Positions 52,244 to 60,382 of a stretch of DNA of 64,000 nt are shown here, piece by piece (the stretch's first letter is position 1; every line of letters starts with the position of its first letter). The notes under the pieces were generated by a model. That model was not told where the DNA came from. It did not search any database and saw only the letters and a list, made by a program, of their open reading frames with translations. The DNA comes from Bradyrhizobium canariense (GTDB lineage: Bacteria; Pseudomonadota; Alphaproteobacteria; Rhizobiales; Xanthobacteraceae), in the NCBI RefSeq assembly GCF_900105125.1, contig NZ_LT629750.1:5669001-5733000 (forward strand). The letters are read 5' to 3'. The position numbers were made by a program, and so were the translations under genes.

Positions 52244-52309
52244 CTGATCCCCGGGGTCAGCCGGATCGCTGATCCCCGGGGTCAATTTGACTACTGATCC
52301 CCGGGGTGG
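52244..52309. repeat. Three 25-bp-spaced CTGATCCCCGGGGT repeats
   Basis: The 14-base sequence CTGATCCCCGGGGT begins at 52244, 52269 and 52294, giving exact 25-base spacing, with unlike sequence between copies. The core GATCCCCGGGGTC is nearly palindromic. The array begins 3 bases after the cyclase stop codon. Confidence 0.85.
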
Positions 52310-52341
52310 CGATCTGGCATTCGCTCTGATATTCATCCTTC

Positions 52342-52372
52342 AAGCACCCGCCGCTACCAGCGGCGGGTGCTT
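52342..52372. repeat. 14-bp inverted repeat before the tRNA gene
   Basis: Perfect arms AAGCACCCGCCGCT (52342-52355) and AGCGGCGGGTGCTT (52359-52372), loop of 3. It may terminate the cyclase transcript; a T-run is missing. It ends one base before the tRNA. Confidence 0.6.
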
Positions 52373-52373
52373 C

Positions 52374-52450
52374 GGTCCCGTAGCTCAGCCGGATAGAGCG
52401 ACGGTTTCCTAAACCGTAGGTCGGAAGTTCGAGTCTTCCCGGGATCGCCA
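52374..52450 (+). tRNA. tRNA-Arg (CCU anticodon)
   Basis: 77-base cloverleaf: acceptor GGTCCCG (52374-52380) pairs with CGGGATC near the 3' end with one G-T pair, D-arm with AGCTCAGCCGGATAGAGC, anticodon stem ACGGT/ACCGT with loop TTCCTAA giving anticodon CCT, T-arm GGAAG-TTCGAGT-CTTCC, and encoded GCCA at the end. It decodes AGG. Confidence 0.96.
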
Positions 52451-52510
52451 ATCAAGTTAGCCCGCAAACCCTGCTTCCCTCTGCAATGCCACCCCGCGGA
52501 ACGCGATCTG

Positions 52511-53593
52511 ATGATGACCGGGCCTGAAACAGGAGCTGACGCGGGGACGGTCCCGCAGCCCGTATCTGCGCCGCTTTCACGCGCCGCGATCTTCCTGATC
52601 TTGACGATAAACCCCGGTTCCGAAAATCGTTCGACCTTGCGGTCGTTCTGCGCCGACCTCGCGGGGCTTTTGCGTGCGGTGGAATTTCGTGACATCGAAG
52701 CCGGCTTGTCCTGCGTGATGGGGATTGGCTCCGAGGCGTGGGACCGTTTGTTTGGGGCGCCGCGGCCTGCGGAGTTGCATCCGTTCCGGGAGATTCGCGC
52801 CGGCGGCCGCCACGCGGTCTCCACCGCGGGTGACCTGATGTTCCACATCCGCGCCAAGCGCATGGATCTGTGTTTCGAGTTGGCGGCGCAGATCATGGAG
52901 CGGATCGGACCCGCGGTCACGACGGCGGACGAAGTCCACGGCTTCCGTTACTTCGACGACCGCGATCTTCTCGGCTTTGTCGATGGAACGGAAAATCCGC
53001 GGGGCGCGGCCGTGATCGACGCCGCGCTGATCGGCGCGGAGGATGCAGCATTCGCCGGCGGCAGCTATGTCATCGTGCAGAAATATCTTCACGATATCGG
53101 CGCATGGAATGCGCTGTCGACAGAAGCGCAGGAACGCATCATCGGCCGCAAGAAGCTGTCCGACATCGAATTGGACGACGCCGTCAAGCCGACCTCGGCG
53201 CACAGCGCGCTGACGACGATCGAAGAGGACGGCAAGGAAATCAAGATCCTGCGCGACAACATGCCGTTCGGCCGGGTCGGGCAGGGTGAATTCGGCACCT
53301 ATTTCATCGGCTACAGCCGTTCGCCTCGGGTCACCGAGCAGATGATCGAAAACATGTTCGTCGGCCGGCCACCCGGCAATTACGACCGGCTGCTCGACTT
53401 CAGTCGCGCGGTCACCGGCAACTTGTTCTTCGTGCCGTCGGCGACGTTTCTCGACAACGTCACCGACGACGGACAGCCGGTTGAGGCGCCGCCCGCTGCG
53501 GCACCGGTGGTCGAAGACGCGCAATCCATCCCGTCCATGCCCGATGGTTCCCTCGGCATCGGCTCCCTCAAAGGAGATATCCGACATGAATAA
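52511..53593 (+). CDS. B-type DyP peroxidase with encapsulin cargo peptide
   Basis: 360 residues. A heme-dependent dye-decolourising peroxidase: the GFVDGTENP motif carries Asp158, the proximal heme ligand is probably His231 (TSAHSALTTI), and Arg248 and Asn250 lie in ILRDNMPFG, matching the DypB-type active site. After a Pro/Ala linker the C terminus ends DGSLGIGSLKGDIRHE (345-360), which contains the GSLGIGSLK cargo-loading peptide recognised by family 1 encapsulins. The stop overlaps the encapsulin start by 8 bases, so the two are cotranslated. Function: peroxidase packaged in the nanocompartment. Confidence 0.96.
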   Translation: MMTGPETGADAGTVPQPVSAPLSRAAIFLILTINPGSENRSTLRSFCADLAGLLRAVEFRDIEAGLSCVMGIGSEAWDRLFGAPRPAELHPFREIRAGGRHAVSTAGDLMFHIRAKRMDLCFELAAQIMERIGPAVTTADEVHGFRYFDDRDLLGFVDGTENPRGAAVIDAALIGAEDAAFAGGSYVIVQKYLHDIGAWNALSTEAQERIIGRKKLSDIELDDAVKPTSAHSALTTIEEDGKEIKILRDNMPFGRVGQGEFGTYFIGYSRSPRVTEQMIENMFVGRPPGNYDRLLDFSRAVTGNLFFVPSATFLDNVTDDGQPVEAPPAAAPVVEDAQSIPSMPDGSLGIGSLKGDIRHE

Positions 53594-54404
53594 TCTTCAT
53601 CGCGAGCTCGCCCCGATTTCCGATGCAGCGTGGGCCGAGATCGAGGAGGAAACATCACGCACCCTCAAGCGCTATCTCGCCGGACGGCGCGTGGTCGATG
53701 TGCCGGCGCCCGGCGGCGCTGGTCTCTCCGCTATCGGCACCGGTCACTTGCAGACGATTACGGCCCCGGCGGATGGCATTCTGGCGCGGCAGCGCCAGGT
53801 GAAGGCATTGGTCGAGGTTCGGGTTCCGTTCGAGCTGGACCGGCAGGCGATTGATGACGTGGAGCGGGGCGCAGAGGACTCGGACTGGCAGCCGGCAAAG
53901 GACGCGGCGCAGAAGATCGCGTTTGCCGAAGACCGTGCCATCTTCGACGGCTATGCCGCCGCGGGTATCGGGGGCGTTCGTCAGGGCACCAGCAATCCTG
54001 TGATGACGCTCCCGGCCGATGTGCGGGAGTACCCTGATGCTATTTCGCAAGCGCTGAGTCAGTTGCGCCTCGTCGGCGTCAACGGCCCCTACTCGGTGCT
54101 GTTAGGCGCCGATGCCTATACGGCACTCGCCGAGACCAGCGACCATGGATATCCGGTGCTGGAGCACGTCAAACGATTGGTCAACGATCAAATCATCTGG
54201 GCGCCCGCCATCGCCGGTGCCTTCGTGCTGACCACCCGTGGCGGCGATTTCGAGCTGGATATCGGCCAGGACGTCTCGATCGGCTATTTGAGCCACTCCG
54301 ACACCGCGGTCCGCCTCTATCTGCAGGAGACATTCACGTTCCGCCTGCTGACCACGGAGGCCGCTGTGGCGCTGGCGCCGCCTGCCAAGGCGCCAAAGGG
54401 GTAA
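53586..54404 (+). CDS. Encapsulin nanocompartment shell protein (family 1)
   Basis: 272 residues. It forms the HK97-fold protein shell that encloses the DyP peroxidase. MNNLHRELAPISDAAWAEIEEE and KRYLAGRRVVDVPAPGG are typical family 1 openings; QVKALVEVRVPFELDRQAID and the C-terminal SIGYLSHSDTAVRLYLQETFTFRL are also characteristic of the linocin M18 / encapsulin family. The length is standard. AGGAGATATCCGAC precedes the ATG, which lies inside the end of the peroxidase gene (8-base overlap). Confidence 0.97.
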   Translation: MNNLHRELAPISDAAWAEIEEETSRTLKRYLAGRRVVDVPAPGGAGLSAIGTGHLQTITAPADGILARQRQVKALVEVRVPFELDRQAIDDVERGAEDSDWQPAKDAAQKIAFAEDRAIFDGYAAAGIGGVRQGTSNPVMTLPADVREYPDAISQALSQLRLVGVNGPYSVLLGADAYTALAETSDHGYPVLEHVKRLVNDQIIWAPAIAGAFVLTTRGGDFELDIGQDVSIGYLSHSDTAVRLYLQETFTFRLLTTEAAVALAPPAKAPKG

Positions 54405-54475
54405 CGGGGCTCTATCGATATTCTGCACGCCGCGCCTGCAAGCGTCGCGACGTCTCATGCTTCAATTGGAATGAC

Positions 54476-55858
54476 TCATCCTTCCAATTGCGCTGCGGGA
54501 TGAGCCGCTGCCGCTTGCCGCTGCACGCCGCGAAACGTGCTGCCCACCACCACGATCGAGAGCACCGCAGCGGCGATGATGTAGAATGCCGGCACCAGCT
54601 TGCTCCCGGTCATCCCGATCAGCCAGGTGACGGTCAAAGGCGCGAAGCCGCCAAACACCGTCACGCCGACATTATAAGAAATCGCCATGCCGGTGGAGCG
54701 TACCTCGACCGGGAACAGGCCCGCGAGCAATCCCGGTCCTGGGCCCTGCAGCAACCCGAACACGGTGAGCACCACGAATTGGGCCAGGAACAATCGCGCA
54801 AAGCCGGGCGCGGCCAGCACATAGGCGAAGAACGGGTAGGAGATCAGCGCGGAGATCGCGGTGAACAGGAAGAACATCCGGTAGGGCCCGTAGTGGTCGG
54901 CGAGCCAGCCGCCGAGCACGCAGGTGCCGATGCCGAGCGCGGAAGTCACCGCGACGCCGAGCAGACCCTGCCACAGCGGCAGATGCAGTTGCTCGACGAC
55001 ATAGGTCGGCAAATAGGTGTTCCAGATATAAGTGAGCGAGGTGCCGATGATCGTCAGCCCGATGGCACTGATCAGCGGCAGCCAGTGGCGCTGCAATACC
55101 TCGCGAACCGGGGCGCGCGCCACATCCGCTTTGTGTTGCAGCAGTTGCTGAAATTCCGGCGATTCCGCCAGCCGATATCGCACATAGAAGCCGAACGGCC
55201 CGACCAGCGCGCCGATCAGAAACGGAATCCGCCACGCGCCGGCCTGCACGGTGGACGGCGGGAACGTCAGCAGCACGCTGAGGCCGACAGCGGTCGCCAG
55301 CACGCGGCCGAGCGCCTGAGAGGACATCTGAAAGCTTCCGAATGTCATTCGCCGGTTCGGCGGCGCGTACTCCACTAGCAGCGCGGTGGCGCTGGCGAAT
55401 TCGCCGCCGATCGAGATTCCCTGCACCACGCGGCCAAGCACGACGATGATCGGGGCGGCGATGCCGATGGTAGCGAATGAAGGCGTCAGCCCCAGCGTCA
55501 GCGTGCCGAACGCCATCATCACGATCAACAGCGAAAGCGCCCGCTGCCGCCCGTAGCGGTCCGCATAGGCGCCAATGACAATGCCTCCGATCGGCCGCAC
55601 CACGAAACCCACCGCAAAGGACGCGTAGGTGAGCATCAGCGACAGATTGCTCTCGGACGGGAAGAACACCTTGGCGATGATGCTGGCGAAATAGCCGTAG
55701 GCGACGAAATCGAACCATTCGAGCCCGTTGCCCAGGATCGACGCCAGCACTACCCGCCGCCGCATACGGCGCTGGGCTGCCGCCGCATCGTTCGGGGTCG
55801 TGAGCGAGATGCCGGGATCGATCGGGCGTGATGAATCGGAGAGAGGTTCGGATGTCAT
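54476..55858 (-). CDS. MFS transporter, metabolite:H+ symporter (MHS) type
   Basis: 460 residues with 12 likely helices. GNGLEWFDFVAYGYFASII near the N terminus, GFVVRPIGGIVIGAYADRYGRQRAL (about residues 86-110) and GEFASATALLVEYAPPNRR fit the MHS family of organic-acid symporters (ProP/ShiA/CitA-like). ATG 55858 replaces an upstream in-frame start whose extra residues do not look like protein. It diverges from the hydrolase gene at 55952. The substrate is probably an organic acid but is not evident. Confidence 0.9.
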   Translation of the reverse strand: MTSEPLSDSSRPIDPGISLTTPNDAAAAQRRMRRRVVLASILGNGLEWFDFVAYGYFASIIAKVFFPSESNLSLMLTYASFAVGFVVRPIGGIVIGAYADRYGRQRALSLLIVMMAFGTLTLGLTPSFATIGIAAPIIVVLGRVVQGISIGGEFASATALLVEYAPPNRRMTFGSFQMSSQALGRVLATAVGLSVLLTFPPSTVQAGAWRIPFLIGALVGPFGFYVRYRLAESPEFQQLLQHKADVARAPVREVLQRHWLPLISAIGLTIIGTSLTYIWNTYLPTYVVEQLHLPLWQGLLGVAVTSALGIGTCVLGGWLADHYGPYRMFFLFTAISALISYPFFAYVLAAPGFARLFLAQFVVLTVFGLLQGPGPGLLAGLFPVEVRSTGMAISYNVGVTVFGGFAPLTVTWLIGMTGSKLVPAFYIIAAAVLSIVVVGSTFRGVQRQAAAAHPAAQLEG

Positions 55859-55951
55859 CGCTGTGTCAGTTCCCGCAATTCGATATCGAGCATCGGCGAG
55901 CCAAGGTGATACACATTGGCGCCACACACAACCAGAACCGGGTTGTCCGCC

Positions 55952-56647
55952 ATGCCAGAGATTCGCAATACGCCGCCGTTCAGCGCCCAACGGCTTGCCA
56001 TCGAAGTGGGAAATGGCGCTGCCGTTTCGGCGCTTTTGATCCGGCCGCCGCAGGCGCGCGCCTGTTTCGTCTTCGCCCATGGCGCCGGCGCCGGGATGAG
56101 CCATCCGTTCATGGAGACGGTTGCGAACGGCCTTGGCGAGCGCGGCGTGGCGACGTTGCGCTATCAATTCCCGTATATGGAAAAGGGCAGCAAGCGGCCC
56201 GATCCGCCGGCGGTCGCGCAAGCCAGCGTGCGCGCCGCGGTAACGGAAGCCGGGCGATGCTGCGCTGGGCTAGCTTTGATTGCGGGCGGCAAATCGTTCG
56301 GCGGCCGCATGACGTCACAGGCGCAGGCAGCCATGCCGCTGGCCGGCGTCCGCGGGCTCGCATTCCTGGGCTTTCCGCTGCATCCGGCAGGCAAGCCATC
56401 AAGTGATCGGGCCAAGCATCTCGCCGATGTCCACATCCCGATGCTGTTTATGCAAGGCACTCGCGACAATCTTGCGGAACTGGCTCTGCTTGAACCTGTT
56501 GTGACCGGCCTCGCGCCATCCGCGTCGTTGCATCTGATCAAGGACGCCGATCATTCCTTCCACGTGCCGGCGCGCTCGGGCCGAAATGATCGCGAGGTCA
56601 TGAGCGAAATGCTGGATATTTTCGCGGCGTGGATCGGCAAGCTATAA
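55952..56647 (+). CDS. Alpha/beta hydrolase, dienelactone-hydrolase / KANL3-Tex30-like
   Basis: 231 residues. The strand CFVFAHGAGAGMSHPFME and nucleophile elbow GGKSFGGRMTS (Ser about residue 116) mark the KANL3/Tex30-like alpha/beta hydrolases. FMQGTRDNLAEL supplies the acid position, and DADHSFHVP the His. ATG 55952 is used; the 12 residues upstream in frame have no family character. Substrate unknown. Confidence 0.85.
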   Translation: MPEIRNTPPFSAQRLAIEVGNGAAVSALLIRPPQARACFVFAHGAGAGMSHPFMETVANGLGERGVATLRYQFPYMEKGSKRPDPPAVAQASVRAAVTEAGRCCAGLALIAGGKSFGGRMTSQAQAAMPLAGVRGLAFLGFPLHPAGKPSSDRAKHLADVHIPMLFMQGTRDNLAELALLEPVVTGLAPSASLHLIKDADHSFHVPARSGRNDREVMSEMLDIFAAWIGKL

Positions 56648-56747
56648 ACGGCGCGCGCTTGAGATGTCGTGCCCTCTATAGGAAAGTGATGCGACTGGAA
56701 ACGGGCGGTCAACAAGATCGTTCGAAGGAATCAAAGGGGAGGCCGCC

Positions 56748-57449
56748 GTGAGCTACGAGTCCATCAAGAACCATGTGAAAGTCTGCATGTTCGATCAGTA
56801 CGGCACGGTGGTCGACATGCAGGGCGGGCTCACGGCCATCGCCACGCCGTTTCTCAAGGAGAAGGGGTGGAATGGAGATCCGAATTCCTTTGTGACCTGG
56901 TGGCGGCGCACGCATTTCGAGAACTCGATGATCGATGCGCTTCTGCATCGCGAGCACACCCCCTATCGCGAGATCGGGCACCGCGCCGTCGCGCATGTGA
57001 TGGATCGGGCAGGCATCAAATATACGAAGGAAGACGTCAGCTATCTCGTCAGCGAGATCGAGAAGCTCAAGCCGTTTCCCGAGGTGCCGCCGGCGCTGGA
57101 TAGGCTGCGCACGAAGTACAGGCTCGTCGTGCTATCCAATGGCGATCCCGATATGCTGGAGACCGCGAAGCAATATCACAAGGTTGCGTTCGATCGCGTC
57201 ATTTCGGTCGCTGAAGCAAACTCATTCAAGCCGCATGTCGCGACCTATACCAAGGCCGTCGAACTGCTGGGGCTGAAACCCGATCAGATTCTCTTTGTCG
57301 CCAACCACGCTTTCGACTGCATCGGCGCGAAGTCCGCGGGAATGAAGACGGCATTCATCGACCGGCGCAGCAGGCCGTTCGGCGAAACCCCGCATCAGCC
57401 GGATATTCTGGTGCCGACCATGAAAGACCTCGCGGACGCCATTGCCTGA
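56748..57449 (+). CDS. Haloacid dehalogenase type II (HAD superfamily)
   Basis: 233 residues. VCMFDQYGTVVDM has the HAD nucleophile Asp16, VVLSNGDPDM the motif II Ser, SFKPHVATY the motif III Lys, and FVANHAFDCIGAKSAGMKTA the last motif of the L-2-haloacid dehalogenase group. GTG 56748 has a strong GGGGAGGCCG upstream. Expected activity: hydrolytic dehalogenation of a 2-haloacid, or phosphatase activity on an unknown substrate. It opens the catabolic locus to the right. Confidence 0.9.
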   Translation: MSYESIKNHVKVCMFDQYGTVVDMQGGLTAIATPFLKEKGWNGDPNSFVTWWRRTHFENSMIDALLHREHTPYREIGHRAVAHVMDRAGIKYTKEDVSYLVSEIEKLKPFPEVPPALDRLRTKYRLVVLSNGDPDMLETAKQYHKVAFDRVISVAEANSFKPHVATYTKAVELLGLKPDQILFVANHAFDCIGAKSAGMKTAFIDRRSRPFGETPHQPDILVPTMKDLADAIA

Positions 57450-57462
57450 ATCAGCGTTTGAA

Positions 57463-58245
57463 TCAGCGCGCACCTTGCGCGCCATAGATCTTGTCGCGCA
57501 GCCGCCGCATCCCCGTGATCCAGCGATCCCGGCTGGAGGCTTTCCGCTGCATGTATTCGTGCACCTGCGGATGCGACAGGATCAGGAAACGCTCGGCTTC
57601 CATCGCCTCGATCACCAGGCGGGCGACTTCGGCGGGAAGCATGACGCCATCGACCCGCGCGGCACTGGGACCGGGTGTCGTCATGGCCGTTTGCACCGAC
57701 TGCGGGCAAAGCACGGAAACGCGGATGCCGCGATCGCCATATTGAATGGCGAGATGCTCGGCGAGTGCCACCGCGGCGTTTTTGGTCACGCCATAGGGCA
57801 TGGAATTCAGGGACGCTAAAAGCCCAGCCGCTGATGCGGTATTCAGTAAATAACCGGATCCGCGCGCCAGCATGCCGGGCACCAGCGCACGCGCCGCGAA
57901 AACGTGACTCATGACATGGACGCGCCAGCTGACGTCCCAATCGGCGTCCGATGCACTCTCCTGTCCCTTTCGCGACAGCCCGGCATTGGAGAAGAAGATA
58001 TCGATCGGTCCAAACTTGGCTTCCGTCGCGCAGATCAGCGCCTGGATGTCGCTTTCCTCTCCGACATCCGCGGTTACGGCGAGGCCGTCGATATCACCTG
58101 CGACAGCAGCGAGCCGGTCACGCGACGATTTGAGATCGGCAACGACGACACCGCGCGCACCGGCCGCAGCGTAGGCGCGCGCCACAGCCTCGCCAATTCC
58201 GCCTGCCGCTCCGGTAACGACGCAGACCTTGTCTTTGACATGCAT
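57463..58245 (-). CDS. SDR family oxidoreductase
   Basis: 260 residues, short-chain dehydrogenase: VCVVTGAAGGIGEAVAR (about residues 7-23), SNAG (about 85-88), LLNTASAAG and YGVTKNAAVALAEHLA with the catalytic Tyr and Lys. The C terminus carries an extension (YMQRKASSRDRWITGMRRL) seen in some catabolic SDRs. ATG 58245 is used. It converges with the dehalogenase gene and lies 49 bases from the next gene, 58295. Confidence 0.9.
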   Translation of the reverse strand: MHVKDKVCVVTGAAGGIGEAVARAYAAAGARGVVVADLKSSRDRLAAVAGDIDGLAVTADVGEESDIQALICATEAKFGPIDIFFSNAGLSRKGQESASDADWDVSWRVHVMSHVFAARALVPGMLARGSGYLLNTASAAGLLASLNSMPYGVTKNAAVALAEHLAIQYGDRGIRVSVLCPQSVQTAMTTPGPSAARVDGVMLPAEVARLVIEAMEAERFLILSHPQVHEYMQRKASSRDRWITGMRRLRDKIYGAQGAR

Positions 58246-58294
58246 GCGATGACTTCCTGATCTGTCGTGATCGTGTTCGCTGAAGGGGCGGCAT

Positions 58295-59269
58295 TCACCC
58301 TTGGTAGAGCCCTTTGTCCCGCGCCTTTTGGATGGCGAGGCCTGCGAGCAGGTCGAGCATCGGCGTTGAGAGTTGCGCGGCCCTGGCAAATGCCGCCGGC
58401 GCGCGGACCAGCACATCGATCTCCATCGCGCGGCCGAGTTCGTAGTCCTGCAGGATCGAGGGCTTGTGGTCGGGGGCAGGGCCGGTGCGGGTGACGCGCT
58501 TGACTTGCGGACAACAGCTTTGCGCCACGGCATTGGCCTCATCGAGCAAATGCGGGATGACGTCGCGCAAAGCCGGTTCGTCCCGCACCGCGCGCGCGGT
58601 CTGCCCGGTCAACAGGCACAGCACCGACATCGACATGTTGGTCAACAGCTTGGACCAGATCGTCTCCCTGATCTGCGCAACAGGGGGCGAGTCGATCAAG
58701 GCGTCCTTGAGTGCGGTTCGCAGCCGTTCGATCCGCTCGGTCGCGCGATCGTCGCATTCGCCGACCAGCAGCCTGTTCCGGTCAGGGGAAAGGTTCGCGA
58801 CTGTTCCGGGCGCGACGATCTCGTTCGACGAAAAGATCACGCCGCCGATGATCTGTTGTTGCGGGATCGCGGCGCGCAGCCGGCCGCCGGGATCGAGAAA
58901 GGAAAGGTCCGGAGGCGGCGGATGATCCGGGGAAAGCCCGAGGTCGTACCACCAGGGAATGCCGTTCTGCGCGAACACCACGGCGGTGTCGTCGGCAAGC
59001 AGGGGCCGCAGACCCGTGACCAGGCTGCTCTGGCCGGTCGCTTTCAGGGTGCTGATCACAATATCCTGGGCACCGAGCGTGGCCGGATCGTCGGAAGCCT
59101 TCACCTTGGCCTTGAATTCGGCGCCTCCGACCCGAAGCGTCAGGCCGCCAGCCTTTACGGCTTCGAGATGCGGCCCGCGCATCACGCAGGAGACGTCATG
59201 TCCGGCGAGCGCGAGCCGCACCGCAAGATGGCTGCCGACGGCTCCGGCGCCGAAGATGCATATTCGCAT
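58295..59269 (-). CDS. 2-dehydropantoate 2-reductase family protein
   Basis: 324 residues. MRICIFGAGAVGSHLAVRLA is the Rossmann start of the ApbA/PanE family, IWSKLLTNMSMSVLCL holds the catalytic Lys and SILQDYELGRAMEIDVLV the conserved Glu. ATG 59269 replaces the in-frame ATG at 59416, which would add non-family residues. In this catabolic locus it probably reduces a 2-keto acid derived from the substrate rather than making pantoate. It is divergent from the oxygenase gene at 59510. Confidence 0.9.
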   Translation of the reverse strand: MRICIFGAGAVGSHLAVRLALAGHDVSCVMRGPHLEAVKAGGLTLRVGGAEFKAKVKASDDPATLGAQDIVISTLKATGQSSLVTGLRPLLADDTAVVFAQNGIPWWYDLGLSPDHPPPPDLSFLDPGGRLRAAIPQQQIIGGVIFSSNEIVAPGTVANLSPDRNRLLVGECDDRATERIERLRTALKDALIDSPPVAQIRETIWSKLLTNMSMSVLCLLTGQTARAVRDEPALRDVIPHLLDEANAVAQSCCPQVKRVTRTGPAPDHKPSILQDYELGRAMEIDVLVRAPAAFARAAQLSTPMLDLLAGLAIQKARDKGLYQG

Positions 59270-59464
59270 GGAATGGATGTCCTGTAGGGGGCGGGCTGGT
59301 GTCAGCCCAGTTTCCACAAAGCGTGCCGGCGGCGCAACCGCCCGCAAGATCGGAGGCATGCAGGAACCGTCGGCTGCAATACGCCGAGCGACAAGCCCAA
59401 CCTTTGCGCTGCCCATCGAACGGGCAAATTGCCGCCTGAGCGCTTGACTCGCACGAAAAATCTG

Positions 59465-59495
59465 ATTTCATATATGCAATAGTAAAATCATATAT
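59465..59495 (+). promoter_or_regulatory. AT-rich operator/promoter with 20-bp-spaced direct repeats
   Basis: ATTTCATATAT (59465-59475) and AAATCATATAT (59485-59495) repeat with a 20-base period, two helical turns, immediately before the GAGGAA ribosome-binding site of the oxygenase gene. TTGACT at 59444-59449 may be the -35. The pattern is compatible with binding of the IclR regulator encoded at 63282, but that is a guess. Confidence 0.5.
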
Positions 59496-59509
59496 AAAAT
59501 GAGGAAACG

Positions 59510-60337
59510 ATGACAGCTCTTTCCGACGCGGCGCTCGCTCGCTACCGAGAGCACGGCTACTACGCGCCCATCCGGGTGATGTCGGATGCCGAGGTCGGGA
59601 ATATTCGTCGAAAGCTCGAAGCGCACGAGGCTGCGCATGGCGCGCTCAAGGGATCGATGCGTCACAAGAGCCATCTTCTGTTTACCTGGCTCGATGGCCT
59701 GATCAGGCATCCCGCGATCCTCGATGCCGTGGAAGGCGTGATCGGTCCCAACATTCTGTGCTGGAGTTCCACCTTCTTCATCAAGGAAGCCCGCGATCCC
59801 GGCTTTGTGTCGTGGCATCAGGACTCGACCTATTGGGGGCTGGATCCGGCCGATATCGTCACGGCGTGGGTCGCGCTGTCGGAAAGCACGGCGGAGAACG
59901 GCGCCATGCGCGTCATTCCGGATACGCAGAAGCTCGAACAGGTCGCGCATCGCGACACCTTCGACGCCAATAATCTTTTGACCCGGGGTCAGGAGATCGC
60001 GGTGGAGGTCGACGAAAGCAAAGCCGTGATGCTCTCGCTGCAACCCGGAGAAATGTCGTTGCATCACGTCCGGCTGATCCACGGGTCCGATCCCAACCCT
60101 TCCGCCAAGCGCCGGATCGGATTCGCCATCCGCTATCTCCCGACGCATGTCCGGCAGGTCGTCGGAACGCGCGACAGCGCGACGCTGGTTCGCGGGGTCG
60201 ACAATTTCGGCAATTTCGAGCCGGAATACCAACCGGCCCACGATCTTGCCGATGCTGCGCTCGCCTTCCACGCCCAAATCATGGGTGACCAGCAGAAGGT
60301 GCTGATGCGAAACACCCAGGCCGGAGCGATGCGCTGA
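59510..60337 (+). CDS. Phytanoyl-CoA dioxygenase (PhyH) family oxygenase
   Basis: 275 residues, Fe(II)/2-oxoglutarate-dependent dioxygenase. The iron triad is His103-x-Asp105 in SWHQDSTYWG and His191 in LIHGSDPNPS, with Arg201 nearby for 2-oxoglutarate. The length and the GAMRVIPDTQ segment are normal for PhyH-like proteins. GAGGAAACG precedes ATG 59510. It is the first gene of a rightward set with the decarboxylase-like, binding-protein and SDR genes. Likely role: hydroxylation of the substrate of this pathway. Confidence 0.92.
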   Translation: MTALSDAALARYREHGYYAPIRVMSDAEVGNIRRKLEAHEAAHGALKGSMRHKSHLLFTWLDGLIRHPAILDAVEGVIGPNILCWSSTFFIKEARDPGFVSWHQDSTYWGLDPADIVTAWVALSESTAENGAMRVIPDTQKLEQVAHRDTFDANNLLTRGQEIAVEVDESKAVMLSLQPGEMSLHHVRLIHGSDPNPSAKRRIGFAIRYLPTHVRQVVGTRDSATLVRGVDNFGNFEPEYQPAHDLADAALAFHAQIMGDQQKVLMRNTQAGAMR

Positions 60338-60382
60338 GCCACGGCCCGCGTGAGTCAGGTATCGACCGGAGGAAGAGTTGTG

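Noticed and set aside
52244..52309. 25-bp-spaced repeats considered as a CRISPR array
   Set aside because: Only three copies of 14 bases with 11-base gaps; spacers of CRISPR arrays are much longer.
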